Below, piece after piece: positions 43,336-54,429 of a stretch of 64,000 nt of DNA (positions are counted from its first letter, which is position 1; every line of letters begins with the position of its first letter). The position numbers were made by a program, and so were the translations under genes. The notes beneath the pieces were generated by a model. The model did no database searches. It saw only the letters and a list, made by a program, of their open reading frames with translations, and was not told where the DNA came from. This DNA is from Sipunculus nudus. Taxonomy: Eukaryota > Annelida > Sipuncula > Golfingiida > Sipunculidae. The stretch is taken from NCBI GenBank assembly GCA_026874595.1, contig CM049319.1, positions 62,320,917 to 62,384,916 of the forward strand. The letters are read 5' to 3'.

Positions 43336-44872
43336 CCCATGGGCCATGACGTTCAGCTGAATTAAAGTAATGATGAACAATGAGCAAAATGCCAAAAAAA
43401 TCATGAATTTTGTGAGTCCTAAGAAATGGGTTTCAGCGGGCTTTCAACAGATGACCACTTCATTTGAAGGTCACATAAATAGAAGAAAAATGCATAAGAA
43501 TTTGAAAAAATACCGGTAGTATAGTGCCACCAGTCTGCAGAATTTAATGAAACACTCCGTGACCAATATACATCCAAAAATTCATGGTGATCAATGCAGT
43601 AGTTATTCAGATACTTGAGCTTTTGTATCAAATTTTTAATTATTCTGCCGGGTACTTATGAGCCCCGAAAGTTCAGATGATATGGGTAACAGAGACCTAA
43701 TTTCAAGTTTTTACAGAGACTTTTTACTGACCTCCCTTGATGTCAAGTTAGAAGATTCTGGTCCAGCAGTTACAATTTGTGCCCTGTTAATAGATGACAT
43801 CTTCTTTGAAAATATAAAAAAATCGTAAAAATTAAAAAAATACAGGTGGCGCCACAAGTTTGCAGGAACTGATCGAACACTCCATGACCTATATTCATGC
43901 AAAGAATCATGGTGATCAATACAGTAGTTATTCAGATACTCAAGTTTTTTTTTCAAATTTTTTAATTATTCTGAGGGGTGCTTGTGAGCCACAAAGCTCA
44001 GAAGATATGTGTAACAGAGACCTACTTTCAAGTTTCCACAGAGACTTTCCATGGACCTCCCTTGATGTCAAGTTTGAAAGATTCCAGGTCGAGCAGTCAT
44101 GATTTGTTCACTGTTAACAGATGACAGCTTTGAAAGTATCAAAAACAGAGAAAAAATTTGTAAAAAAAAATTTAAAAAATACAGGTGGCCCCACAAGTTT
44201 GCAAGAACTGACGGAACACTCCATGAACAGTATTCATGCAAAGAATCATGGTGATCAATGCAGTAGATATTCAGATACTCAGCTTTTGTGTCAATTTTTT
44301 AATTAATCTGAGGGGTACTTATGAGCCCCAAAGCTCACGAAATATGGGTAATGGGGAATTAATTTCAGGTTTCCAAAGAAATTTTTCATGGACCTCCCTT
44401 GATGTCAAGTTAGAAGGTTCCAGGTCTAGCAGTAATGATTTTTGCCCTGTTAACAGATGACAGCTTCTTTGAAAATATCAAAAATTGAGAAAAAAAGTCG
44501 TAAAAATGAGAAAAATACAGGTGGCGCCACCAGTTTACATGAACTGATGGAACACTTAATGATCTAGTATCATGCAAAGAATCATGGTGATCAATGCAGT
44601 GGTTATTCAGACACTTGAGCTTTTGTGTCAATTTTTTTATTATTCTTGGGGGTACTTTCGAGACCCATAGCTCGGAGAATATGGGTAACAGAGACCTAAT
44701 TTCAAGTTTCCAAGAAGATTTTTCATGGACCTCCCTGGATGTCAAGTATGAAGATTCTAGGTCCAGCGGCTATGATTTGTGTTCTGTTAACGGACGGACG
44801 GACGGCCGGACAGACAGACGCCGGACGAAGAGTGATCGCTATAGCTCAGATGACTTTCAGTCAGCTGAGCTA
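43336..44872 (+). mobile_element. Complete array element: start motif, 333-bp units, GAC run, hairpin
   Basis: The start motif CCCATGGGCCATGACG plus TTCAGCTGA lies at 43336-43360. About four and a half units follow, marked by TATGGGTAACAGAGACCTA or relatives at 43681, 44009, 44346 and 44681 (spacing 328-337). Units share the GGTGGCGCCAC core (43844, 44183, 44519) and the phrase AAAGAATCATGGTGATCAAT. After the last unit come GTTAACGGACGGACGG, ACAGACAGACG and AGAGTGATCGCTATAGCTCAG. It ends with the hairpin 44842-44872: arms TAGCTCAGATGACT and AGTCAGCTGAGCTA, 13 of 14 positions paired, around TTC. Start and end are both recognisable, so this is the best type copy. There is no coding capacity. 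Confidence 0.8.
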
Positions 44873-44879
44873 AAAACCG

Positions 44880-45890
44880 AACCTATTGGATCTTTTCCTG
44901 TTTGAGGTGAGCCACATGTGGAAGATTGAAGGTTCTGGTTAAAAAGTTTGCCTTAAAATATAAAAAAAAAATCGTTTTAAAGCAATGGGTCATGTGACCC
45001 TGACCTTTGACCTCATTACCACAAAATCAAAAGGGTTGTTACTTAAGTGGTGGGCCATATATTAGTCAAGACTGGTATCAATTTTTCAATCCAAAATGGA
45101 GTTATCATTTGAAAACAAATATGTGGACAGATGGCTCCTGTGACTTTGACCTTGTGACCCCAAAATCCAAAAGTTTCTTCCACTATTCGTAAGTGACAAA
45201 AATTTGGAAGATGGAAGGTTTGACATGAAAAATTAAGCTTTAAATGCATCTACATTTTTTAAGAAATGGGTCATGTGGACTTGACCTTTGATTTCATGAC
45301 CCCAAAATCAAAAGGGTTCTTACTTTAGTGTTGGGCAATATTTTAGTCAGGTTAGAAACCAGTATTTCAATTCAAACTTAAATTATCATCTGGAGATAAA
45401 TATGTGGACAGATTGTCCTTGTGACTTTGACCTTTGACCTCATGAAAACAAAATAAAATAGAGTTCTTACTTTATTGGTGGGCCATATATAAATCAGATT
45501 GAAACCAATATGTTAATCCAAACTGGAGTTATCATTCAGAAACAAACATATGAACAGATAGCCACTGTGACCCTAACCTTGTTCATCTCCTCTTTGCAGG
45601 CCACCTATATGTTTTAGATGGAAGGAAAGGAATGAAAAGTTTGGCTTTAAATGCATCCACAATTTTTTTAGATAAGTGGGTCATGTGACCTTGACCTTTG
45701 ACCTAATGACCAAAATCTTGCTTTAGAGGTGGGCCATATATGAATCAAGTTTGAAATCGACATGTCAATCCAAACTGGAATTATCATCAGAAAACATATT
45801 TGACAGACAAACAGAAAGACGAACAGACGGACAGACGGACGGACAGGGTGATTACATTAGGGTTGTGGCTTATTAAAGCCGGGCCTTAAT
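44880..45890 (+). mobile_element. TGACCTTTGACC array element with its own hairpin
   Basis: Units contain GGGTCATGTGACC, TTGACCTTTGACCT, GTGGGCCATATAT and GGAGTTATCAT, with unit starts at about 44987, 45268 and 45679 and partial units between. The array ends with AGACGAACAGACGGACAG, then GGTGATTACATTAGGG and a hairpin at about 45855-45888 (GGCTT and AAGCC, with outer TTAGG and CCTTAA). It is directly adjacent to the preceding element and has the same order of parts but different unit and hairpin sequences. Confidence 0.75.
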
Positions 45891-45969
45891 AACACACAAG
45901 GTTTTAGGACACTAGACGAAACCACAGTTGCAAATCTGTGAGTATCAATATAATTCGGCAGTTTCGAAA

Positions 45970-46449
45970 TAAAGGAAAACAATTTAAAAAAAAGAAAAAT
46001 TACAGGTGGCCCCATCGGTCTTCAGTTACTGAAGAAACAAGTCATATTCAATATACACACCAGATTTCTAGACACTAGATAAAACCACAACTGAGAAACT
46101 GATATAATTGCCGTCATCTGATGGTCTCAAAAACGGAAAAAAATCTTTAAAATTAAAAAAAAATCAAGTGGCGCCACTAGGTTTTTTGGGAAATGACAAC
46201 CCTAGTCATGGTCATTTTTCAAGGGCAAGATTCAGAGCAATCCATGCATTAACTATCAAACTATTGGAGATTTTGTATCAATTTTAAATTATTATGAGGA
46301 GTACGTACAAGCCCCATAACTCGGAGGATATAGGTTACAGTGAGCTAATTTCAGTGTAAAAACATGCCAGTCTATCACACAGACAGACAGGCGGACGACG
46401 GACGTTGACCGATCACTATAGCTCAGTTAACTTACAGTCAACTGAGCTA
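45970..46449 (+). mobile_element. Short relative of the 333-bp element
   Basis: One to one and a half diverged units: GGTGGCCCCATC at about 46006, AAGTGGCGCCACTA at 46166 and ATATAGGTTACAGTGAGCTA at about 46329. An ACAGACAGGCGGACGACGGAC run follows in two pieces, and then the hairpin 46419-46449 with arms TAGCTCAGTTAACT and AGTCAACTGAGCTA. It is more diverged than the copies at 30 and 44 kb. Confidence 0.7.
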
Positions 46450-46492
46450 AAATATATCTTATTTTATTTCAATTCTAAGGAAATAAGTAAAT

Positions 46493-46496
<4 letters not shown>

Positions 46497-46553
<57 letters not shown>
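46497..46553. repeat. (TA)n microsatellite
   Basis: Pure TA run of about 57 bases, starting some 48 bases after the hairpin end at 46449. Confidence 0.97.
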
Positions 46554-46555
<2 letters not shown>

Positions 46556-46689
46556 AGGGCCATATGGTAGTCGCTGTTCAGTCGGATAAACTCGTGTACA
46601 TTTTAATGTTAGTTAACACATTTTTTACCATTATGAGTAATTATACTTAGTTCCTTTGGCGGAGTATATAATATATGTATACGGCGTTG

Positions 46690-46912
46690 GAAATATTATT
46701 TTAGTAGTTTGCATTTGTTAATGTCTTTATAAAACTAGCATATATGTGACAGAGTACTAGTATTTTTTTTCAATTGGACTTGAGATGGACTTAGCCTGAT
46801 ATCTCAAGGTCTACCTTCAAGTCCCCTTCTGAGTCCAGGACCCTCGAGTCCCAAGCCCAAGTCCTAGTCAATCATTTGAGTCCGGACTCGAGTCCAAGTC
46901 CTACATCAGTGG
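46690..46912 (+). repeat. GAGTCC-rich dispersed repeat, partial copy
   Basis: Shares the right half of the 53209-53680 copy: TTAGTAGTTTGCA, GAGATGGACTTAGCC, GAGTCCAGGACC and the end GAGTCCAAGTCCTACATCA. Confidence 0.75.
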
Positions 46913-48917
46913 TGCACTGGGGCCCGATCATCTCAAATTGTGAACTACCCACGAGCATCTCTCTATTATCATCTCATTTTAATTTTGATGAATAGAAATA
47001 AATTGGACTGAATATATAGTATATCCTCCGGAATGATTTGTAATGTTATTGATGTTATATCAATGCGAACCAGTTTAATCTTACACAGACGCTCTACACT
47101 GCGAAAGATTATGGTTTTAACCTTAATAAACCGCTCTACACCACTGCAATTAAATTTTCCTTATGCGTTTTTAGCATAATCTATAAAAATAAGAATAGTT
47201 TTTAAGTGGGTATTATCTGTTCCACCAACCTGTGTCCACCTGTTTTGGAACATTTTTTTTCTTCAGCTGAGAGTTCATTGTAAGATCAGGCCAATGATAT
47301 ACGTAATATATAACCAGATTATGAAACTCTTTTTTTACCATTGTTTCGTACGTTGCAGGGGGATAACGAGAGGTCTGAGTAAAATGGCTCTATCATATCA
47401 GAATTTGGGAAGTAATAGGTCAAAATATGTTCCAACCGTATGCTTTAGGTCCATGACAAATCGACAAAAGTAATAGGACCGGCTCTGTGACCTACTAGGG
47501 CATTTAGCCTGCAGACACATAACCAAAACGATAAAAATGTGATCTGGTTTGTTCTATTGGGTTTGGGAGTGTCTCCTTGATTCAATAAGTCATTCCGCTG
47601 GTCATGGTGGCGACTTGAACCGGAAGTGATGACAAGGTTTGGAAGTCGTAAAAAGGGCTTCCCGGAAGCATTTGCGGGAACAGGAAGCTGCCGTTTTACG
47701 GCAATGAAAAGAGCTGTCGAGAGGCTCATAGACTTTAGTAGCTAGCGCCTGTTTTGGCACAGCTACGTTCTGATTGGAATGTAATGATAATATATTGTGT
47801 CATGACAGACTCGGGCATCATTAAAAGCACTGCATCCGTGTCCTGCCATGGCGAGGCATAGTTATTGGATGAAAACACGGCTTACAGGCCCATAAAGTCT
47901 TCTAATAAACACAGCGAACTGAGGCTTCCCTGCACGGGGCTGCCCGCGGGAACAATTAAGCCCATGCGTGAGCCTTACGTTAGTTCCTAATGTGGAAGTC
48001 TCTTTGATATAGTGAGGTCGATTCCGCTCTTCCAGACTGGCCTGTTTCGCTTATGACTGCTTCCCCGTGGCAGCTTTGCATGTACGGGGTCGCGGCTGGA
48101 GAAAGCTCGCAAAGCAACCAATTCATACCAGATTATAAACATGGTTTAGTGGACAAAGATGAGCGCTTACAATCTGACGGCCGGCGAAATTAAAATATGA
48201 TTGGTCCACCAGAAGGACATTCATATCGTACCGTAAAGAGCCTTAAAGTCCCGTAAAGACGCTACAATTAGATCCTTTAGACTCGGAATATGCAGGCCAT
48301 GCAGCTGGACCATTAGAATTGACTCCCGAAATGGCCTGGTATTGGTGATCGGCGCAATATGTACCCAACAGAGATTTCATATCGGGAATAGTAGAAATGG
48401 TATCCCGAGAATTTTCATTATATTTTTCCATTAAAAAAGTAGTTTTTTTTCATGTAAAGAAAAGTTTCAAATATTGAACAAATAAATAGATGCTAAACAT
48501 AAGAGCGCAGTATTAAATTTAATCGCAAGAAAACCTAGGACCCTTTCGTACATTTAACGGAATAACTGGCATGCTGTTTCTTTTTATTTACCGATAACTA
48601 CCAGTGTTTCAAGGGCATAGTGGCCGACTCTTCCGCGCGAGAGGTTGTTCCGACTCAAACTTCGAGACAGGAATTGTGGGACGGCCGGGTTGGTTGTCAA
48701 ACTTTAAAATTAAAAATTTCTCAATGAAACACCGTCTTTTTACATTTTACTTGCGCATTCTTACACAATATTAATTATTTTCGCCCTAATCATTACCACA
48801 AAAATATTAATGAATTCATGTAGGCCTAATTTTCCTAAAAATCATTCTTATCCAACATAATTAAACGGATCACATTACCCTCTTCAGTACATTTATACCT
48901 AAGCCGCTTGTGTACTG
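46913..48917. other. Unique DNA with a GC-richer block, no gene recognised
   Basis: 47580-48240 is GC-richer and free of repeats. A minus frame of 94 codons (47445-47729) has no domain. The segment 47820-48000 carries several developmental-factor-like words (CATAAAGTC, TAATAAACA, ACAATTAAG), so a conserved non-coding element is possible. 48430-48917 is AT-rich and featureless. Confidence 0.35.
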
Positions 48918-51344
48918 CACAACAGGTGTCTAGATATAACCACACAGTCGTCAACATAGCTAGAACCCAGCAGATGTCCAGATAATAACCAGACATCGTC
49001 CATACAGAACCCAGCAGTTGTCCAGATATTACCACAAAGTCGTCCACACAGAACCCAGCAGTTGTCCAGATATAACCGCACGGTCGTCCACATAGAACCC
49101 AGCAGGTTGCCAGAAATAACAGCACAGTCGTCCACATAGAACCCAGCAGATGGCCAGATATAACCGAACAGTCGTCCACATAGAACACAGCAGGTGGCCA
49201 GATAAAATTTCACAGTCGTCTTCATAGAACCCATCAGGTGTCCAGATAATAACCACACAGATAAGAACCCAGCAGACGGCCAGTTAATAACCACACAGTC
49301 GTCTACATTGAAGCCAGCAGGTGTCTAGATAATAACCACACAGTCGTCCACATAGAACCCAGCTGGTGTCTAGATAATAACCACACAGTCGTCTACATAG
49401 AACCCTGCAGGTGTCCACATAATAACCACACAGTCGTCTACATAGAACCCATCAGGTGTCCAGATAATAACCACACAGATAAGAATCCAGCAGACGACCA
49501 GTTAATAACCACACAGTCGTCCACATTGAAACCAGCAGGTGTCCAGATAACCACACAGTCGTCCATATAGAACCCAGCAGGTGCCTAGATAATAACCACA
49601 CAGTCGTCCACATAGGAGCCAGCAGGTGTCCAGATAATAACCACACAGTCGTCCACATATAACCTAGCAGGTGTCCAGTTAATAACCACACAGTCGTCCA
49701 CATAGAACCCAGCACGTGTCTAGATAATAACCACAACGTCTTCTACACAGACCCAGCAGGTGTCCAGATAATAACCACACAGTCGTCCACATAGGAGCCA
49801 GCAAGTGTCCAGAATAACCACACAGTCGTCCACATATAACCTAGCAGGTGTCCAGATAACCACACAGTCGTCCATATAGAACCCAGCAGGTGCCTAGATA
49901 ATAACCACAACGTCGTCTACACAGAACCCAGCAGGTGTCCAGATAATAACCACACAGTCGTCCACATATAACCTAGCAGGTGTCCAGATAATAACCACAA
50001 AGTCGTCCACATTGAAGCCACCAGGTGTCTAGATAATAACCACAACGTCGTCTACACAGAACCCAGCAGATGTCCAGATAATAACCACACAGTCGTCTAC
50101 ATAGAACCCATCAGGTGTCCACATAATAACCACACAGATAAGTACCCAGCAGACGGCCAGTTAATAACCACTCAGTCGTCCACATTGAAGCAAGCAGGTG
50201 TCCAGATAACCACACAGTCGTCCACATAGAACCCAGCAGGTGTCTAGATAATAACCACACAGTCGTCTACATAGAACCCTGCAGGTGTCCAGATAATAAC
50301 CACACAGTCGTCCACATAGGAGCCAGCAGGTGTCCAGATAATAACCACCAAATAAGAAACCAGCAGACGGCCAGTTAATAACCACACAGACGTCCACATA
50401 GAACCCAGCAGATGTCCAGATAATAACCACACAGTCGTCCACATAGAACCCAGCAGGTGTCCAGATAATAACCACACAGTCGTCCACATTGGAGCCAGCA
50501 GGTGTCCAGATAATAACCACACAGTCGTCCACATAGAACCCAGCAGGTGTCCAAATAATAACCGCACAGTCGTCCATATAGAAGCCAGCAGGTGGCCAGA
50601 TAAAACTTCACAGTCGTCCACATAGAAGCCAGCAGGTGTCTAGATAATAACCACACAGTCGTCCATATAGAACCCATCAGGTGTCTATATAATAAACAAA
50701 CAGTCGTCCACAGAACCCAGCAGGTGTCCAGATAATAACCACACAGTCGTCCACATAGAAGCCAGCAGGTGGCTAGAATATAACCATACAGTCGTCCACA
50801 TAGAACCCAGCAGGTGTCCAGATAATAACCACACAGTCGTTAACATAGAACCCACAGGTGTCCAGATAATAACAACACAGTCGTCCACAGAGAAGCCAGC
50901 AGGTGTCTAGATAATAACCATACAGTCGTCTACATAGAACCCAGCAGGTGTCCAGATAATAACCACACAGATAAGAACCCAGCAGGTGTCTAGATAATAA
51001 CCACACAGTCGTCCACATAGAAGCCAGCAGGTGTCCAGATAATAACCACACAGTCTTTCACATAGAACCCATCAGGTGTCTATATAATAACCACACAGTC
51101 GTCCACATAGAACCCAGCAGGTGTCTAGATAATAACCACACAGTCGTCTACACAAAACCCAGCAGGTGTCCAAATAATAACCACACAGATAAGAACCCAG
51201 CAGACGGCCAGTTAATAACCACACAGTCGTCCACATAGAACCCAACAGGTGTCCAGATAATAACCACACAGTCGTCCACATAGAACCTAGCAGGTGTCCA
51301 GATAATAACCACACAGTCGTCCACATTGAAGCCAGCAGGTGCGA
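48918..51344. repeat. 45-bp minisatellite with 38-bp variant units, ~54 units
   Basis: The main unit is CACACAGTCGTCCACATAGA, then ACCCAGCAGGTGTCCAGATA and ATAAC, 45 bases. Early units (49000-49200) and some later ones are 42 bases, lacking one TAA. A 38-base variant CACACAGATAAGAACCCAGC, then AGACGGCCAGTTAATAAC, recurs in pairs 214-218 bases apart. Because 45 and 42 are multiples of three, the minus strand has long open frames of the WTTVWLLSGHLLGSM type in all three phases. They reflect repeat length, not coding. Confidence 0.96.
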
Positions 51345-51770
51345 GCCAAGCTTGTGTTTAATGCGGTCATAATTTCAACAAACATGCCGAGAAGTTTACC
51401 AATGTGCTAGGTAAAACGGAACTTTTGCTCATATTCGGTATTATTAGAAAGTATACAAAAATGCTAACGATTGGTCTGGTTTATGTTGAATGACAGTTTA
51501 CCTGCACACCATAAAGCGTCAGAAATGACGAAAATATTTGCATCTTCATAAGGCCTTATAATGCGTTCCTCAGACTTAGATGTAATGACACTCTGGCGCC
51601 AGTAATCTGGTCGTAATGACAGAGGATGGATATGACGCTAGGTCGAAGGTGGCCACAAGGAACCGGATATTTTTTAATTCCCGTGCTTCCTAAAGGCGGT
51701 CTGTTTATTTTCGTCCGGGAACACTTTGTGAGGCCACTGCCCTATTTAGGGATAAAAACAAACACATAAG
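51345..51770. other. Unique DNA, no gene recognised
   Basis: A short unique stretch between the minisatellite and a MITE, without domain-bearing frames. Confidence 0.4.
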
Positions 51771-51981
51771 CAGTGGCGGATTAAGGGGTGGGGGTGGGGG
51801 TCCAGGGGGTCTGGAACCCCCCCCCCCCATTGAGCTACCACAAACTTACTTTAGGGGTATACATAAAATTTTTTTTCCAGGATTTCCTCCTCTCCGGGAC
51901 ATAGGGCCCTTTCTTTAGGTTTTCTTATTTAGTATTATTGGGCTGGAACCTCCCCTTTCCAAAATCCTAGATTCGCCCCTG
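51771..51981. mobile_element. ~211-bp MITE with G/C-tract tips
   Basis: The left tip CAGTGGCGGATTAAGGGG and right tip CCTAGATTCGCCCCTG are imperfect inverted repeats. G and C runs are just inside (for example about 51819-51828). Flanks CATAAG and CATAGC could be a decayed target duplication. The structure parallels 59836-60037 and, less closely, 26505-26702. Confidence 0.7.
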
Positions 51982-52479
51982 CATAGCAGCGATTGCAAAT
52001 CGAGTAAAAAAGGTAAGGTTATATAACTGACAAGTCCTATCCGCTCTTCGTTTGCACAGGCATTGTCCGATAATATCATTTATATTGATATATCCTACGC
52101 CGGACTGCCCTTCCACAATGTCATCACTAGCATATTGGTTTCATGGTCCTTTAAACATTCTGTGTGTAACACCTATAAAAAGATTCATGTTTGATTCTTC
52201 TGTGTAATTTTACTTATTTTTTATCCCCCCCCCCCCCCTTCAGATATGAGATTTTCCTTTCCTTGTTATCAAAGAGAGATATGAACATTAGGGGAAGGGA
52301 CCGCCCTTCGGCCAAAGGTCGTTACTACTCGAAACGAATGTCATCCTGATAGTCATACCAGTGTTGGACGGCTGGGAGACAACCTGTTTCCACTGTCAAA
52401 TTTAATATCAAAATTTATTATATTTCAAGGAAACATTTTCTATTAATATATCACATGTGTATGCTTACAGTTATACTTA
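51982..52479. other. Unique DNA, no gene recognised
   Basis: Moderately AT-rich, with a C run at about 52226-52238. No gene or repeat was identified. Confidence 0.4.
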
Positions 52480-52740
52480 TTCCGTGAACTCCTTACCACA
52501 AAAACCCCCATGTTGAAACATGTTATTTGCATTGAAACAAAATTAATCCAATATTTGAACAGACTACATTACCCTCGAGCTTTCAACACATTTTTTCTCT
52601 TTTTTTTTTTTTGCCTACGCCGCTAGTATATGTAGAAGCCGCGGTACATTGTGACGCCAATACACCCTAAAAAGCAGAATCGAATTTTTGTTATTCCGAG
52701 TCTGCGCAGTGTGGGTGACGGGCATGAGACTCTCGTTCAT
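52480..52740 (+). repeat. Dispersed repeat, copy 1
   Basis: Collinear with 54195-54425. Shared words include CCCATGTT, ATTTGC followed by TTGAA, ACATTACCCTC or GCATTGCCCTC, and TCTGCGCAGTG or TCTGCGCATGCGCAGTG near the right edge. Both copies are diverged. Confidence 0.6.
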
Positions 52741-53204
52741 TAAAAAAAAAAAAACATGGCCTGAGTTAGGCCTACGTGAAGTTGTCTAACTCCATGCAGG
52801 GTCAAGCTCTGTTTTTCACTTTATGCTATTATGGCCCCAAGACCAATTAGAGCTGGTCATTTACTGGGATATTTGATTTCTATGCATTCTCAAAAGACCA
52901 TGTCACAAATAATTTGCTCAGAAACTGGGAGTATATGTAATCTCCTCGATCGCGAAAATAAATATGCACGTCCTAGTTTGGGCTACGAGATTTATTTCCT
53001 CCAGCTAGCAAATATATAATTCACTTTTATTTCCACAATAAATCAAAATACCAGTTAGCAAGCCAAATATCCTACTTGCGGGATATCATGACGTTAAGTG
53101 TTGGTGTACATTTAGGACACACATAGTAGAAACCCCATACAGAATCACGTGTGTGCTTTAGACAAATATTCAGTTGTCAAGGGTAACATGTATTTGTCAT
53201 TGAT
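52741..53204. other. Unique DNA, no gene recognised
   Basis: One short plus frame (52831-53019) has no recognisable domain. Confidence 0.4.
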
Positions 53205-53208
53205 TAAG

Positions 53209-53680
53209 TCGAGTCCACACTATCCGATTCCGAGTGCAAGTCCTAGGGCCACTCGGGTCCAAGTCCAAGTCTTTGAGTTTCGAGCCCAAGTCCATTGTTT
53301 TAGAGTCAAAGTCATTTGAAACCCGAGTCCAAGTCCAACATAAAATTAATCCTTATTAAAAAAGATTTAGAATGGAAATTAAAGATTTTCATGTATGATT
53401 TTATGTAAGTTTATACATATGCTTTTTTCTTAAATGTTTGATAACATGTAGCACCCTATGCAGGGCTAGAACTTGGTAGATATAGTATTTTTTTTAATAT
53501 TTTGATTAGTAGTTCGCACATGCCTATAAGTCTTTATAGTACGGCGTGTGACTTTTTTTCCGCTGTGCTTGAGATGGACTCGGCCTAATTTCTTGAGACC
53601 ATACTTCCGAGACAAGGACCCCCAGTCCAATTCCCCAAAAAATGGAATCTATTTCGGACTAGAGTCTAAGTCCTACATCA
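53209..53680 (+). repeat. GAGTCC-rich dispersed repeat, fullest copy (~470 bp)
   Basis: The left block carries TCGAGTCCAC, GGGTCCAAGTCCAAG and GAGTCCAAGTCC. The middle is AT-rich, with TTAGTAGTTCGCACATG. The right block has GAGATGGACTCGGCC and ends TAAGTCCTACATCA. It serves as the uninterrupted reference for the split copy at 20991-22500. The superfamily is not determined. Confidence 0.8.
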
Positions 53681-53689
53681 TACATAGAA

Positions 53690-54194
53690 TATGCCCTAAT
53701 CACTCCTCTCTCCATATACAACGAACATGCGGATGTTAGAAAATAAACCTAGCAAATCTAGATAGCTCCTAAAAACTAATCTACGGAATAAGAGAAAACA
53801 ACTTAATACATAAATAATCAAAAGCAATAATGAATAATACATCAACTCATACTGTACTATTTGGTTTTCTTTTTGTAAGACCATGTGACCTGCTGTAACA
53901 CAATAAGGGTAAAAGTTGTGGTAGGTCATAGATTAGGACTGTAGGTCAATCGTACTCTTTCTTTAAAAAACGTATTTATTTTTCATGGATTTTACCAGTA
54001 GTAAGCATAACTAATCACTGCAATTTCCATGGCTCAGATGGCACACTGGCATCCTTATTCCGGAGGTGTTTTTACTAAAAACGGACCTTCCATTTAGGAA
54101 TCATGCACAGGTATATACCTGTGTCAACCTTAATTCTCAATAAAAATTTGTCACTGTTTCAAGAAACTTCTTCTGTTTACAACGAACCAAAATA
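53690..54194. other. AT-rich unique DNA, no gene recognised
   Basis: A minus frame of 77 codons (53696-53929) has no recognisable motif. Confidence 0.4.
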
Positions 54195-54425
54195 TTACAT
54201 AACCACGAAGTTATAACCATAAAAACACCCATGTTCATGCGATTTGCCTTGAAGCAATTCAGCATACTTTAACGCAATGCATTGCCCTCAATCACTACAT
54301 TTATACCTACATTTATACCAAGCCAAGGTGGTTGTAGGGATATGATTTCTGCGCACACAGTCCATAACAACAGAGTCGTTGTCTTGCGAGTCCGATTCTG
54401 CGCATGCGCAGTGCGGCACTTTTTG
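54195..54425 (+). repeat. Dispersed repeat, copy 2
   Basis: Partner of 52480-52740, as described there. Its right edge abuts a G run of about 18 bases at 54430-54447. Confidence 0.6.
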
Positions 54426-54429
54426 CACT

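Noticed and set aside
49029-51326. Long minus-strand open frames with WTTVWLLSGHLLGSM repeats, up to 138 codons
   Set aside because: They occur in several phases at once and are explained by 45- and 42-base repeat units; there is no start context or unique sequence.
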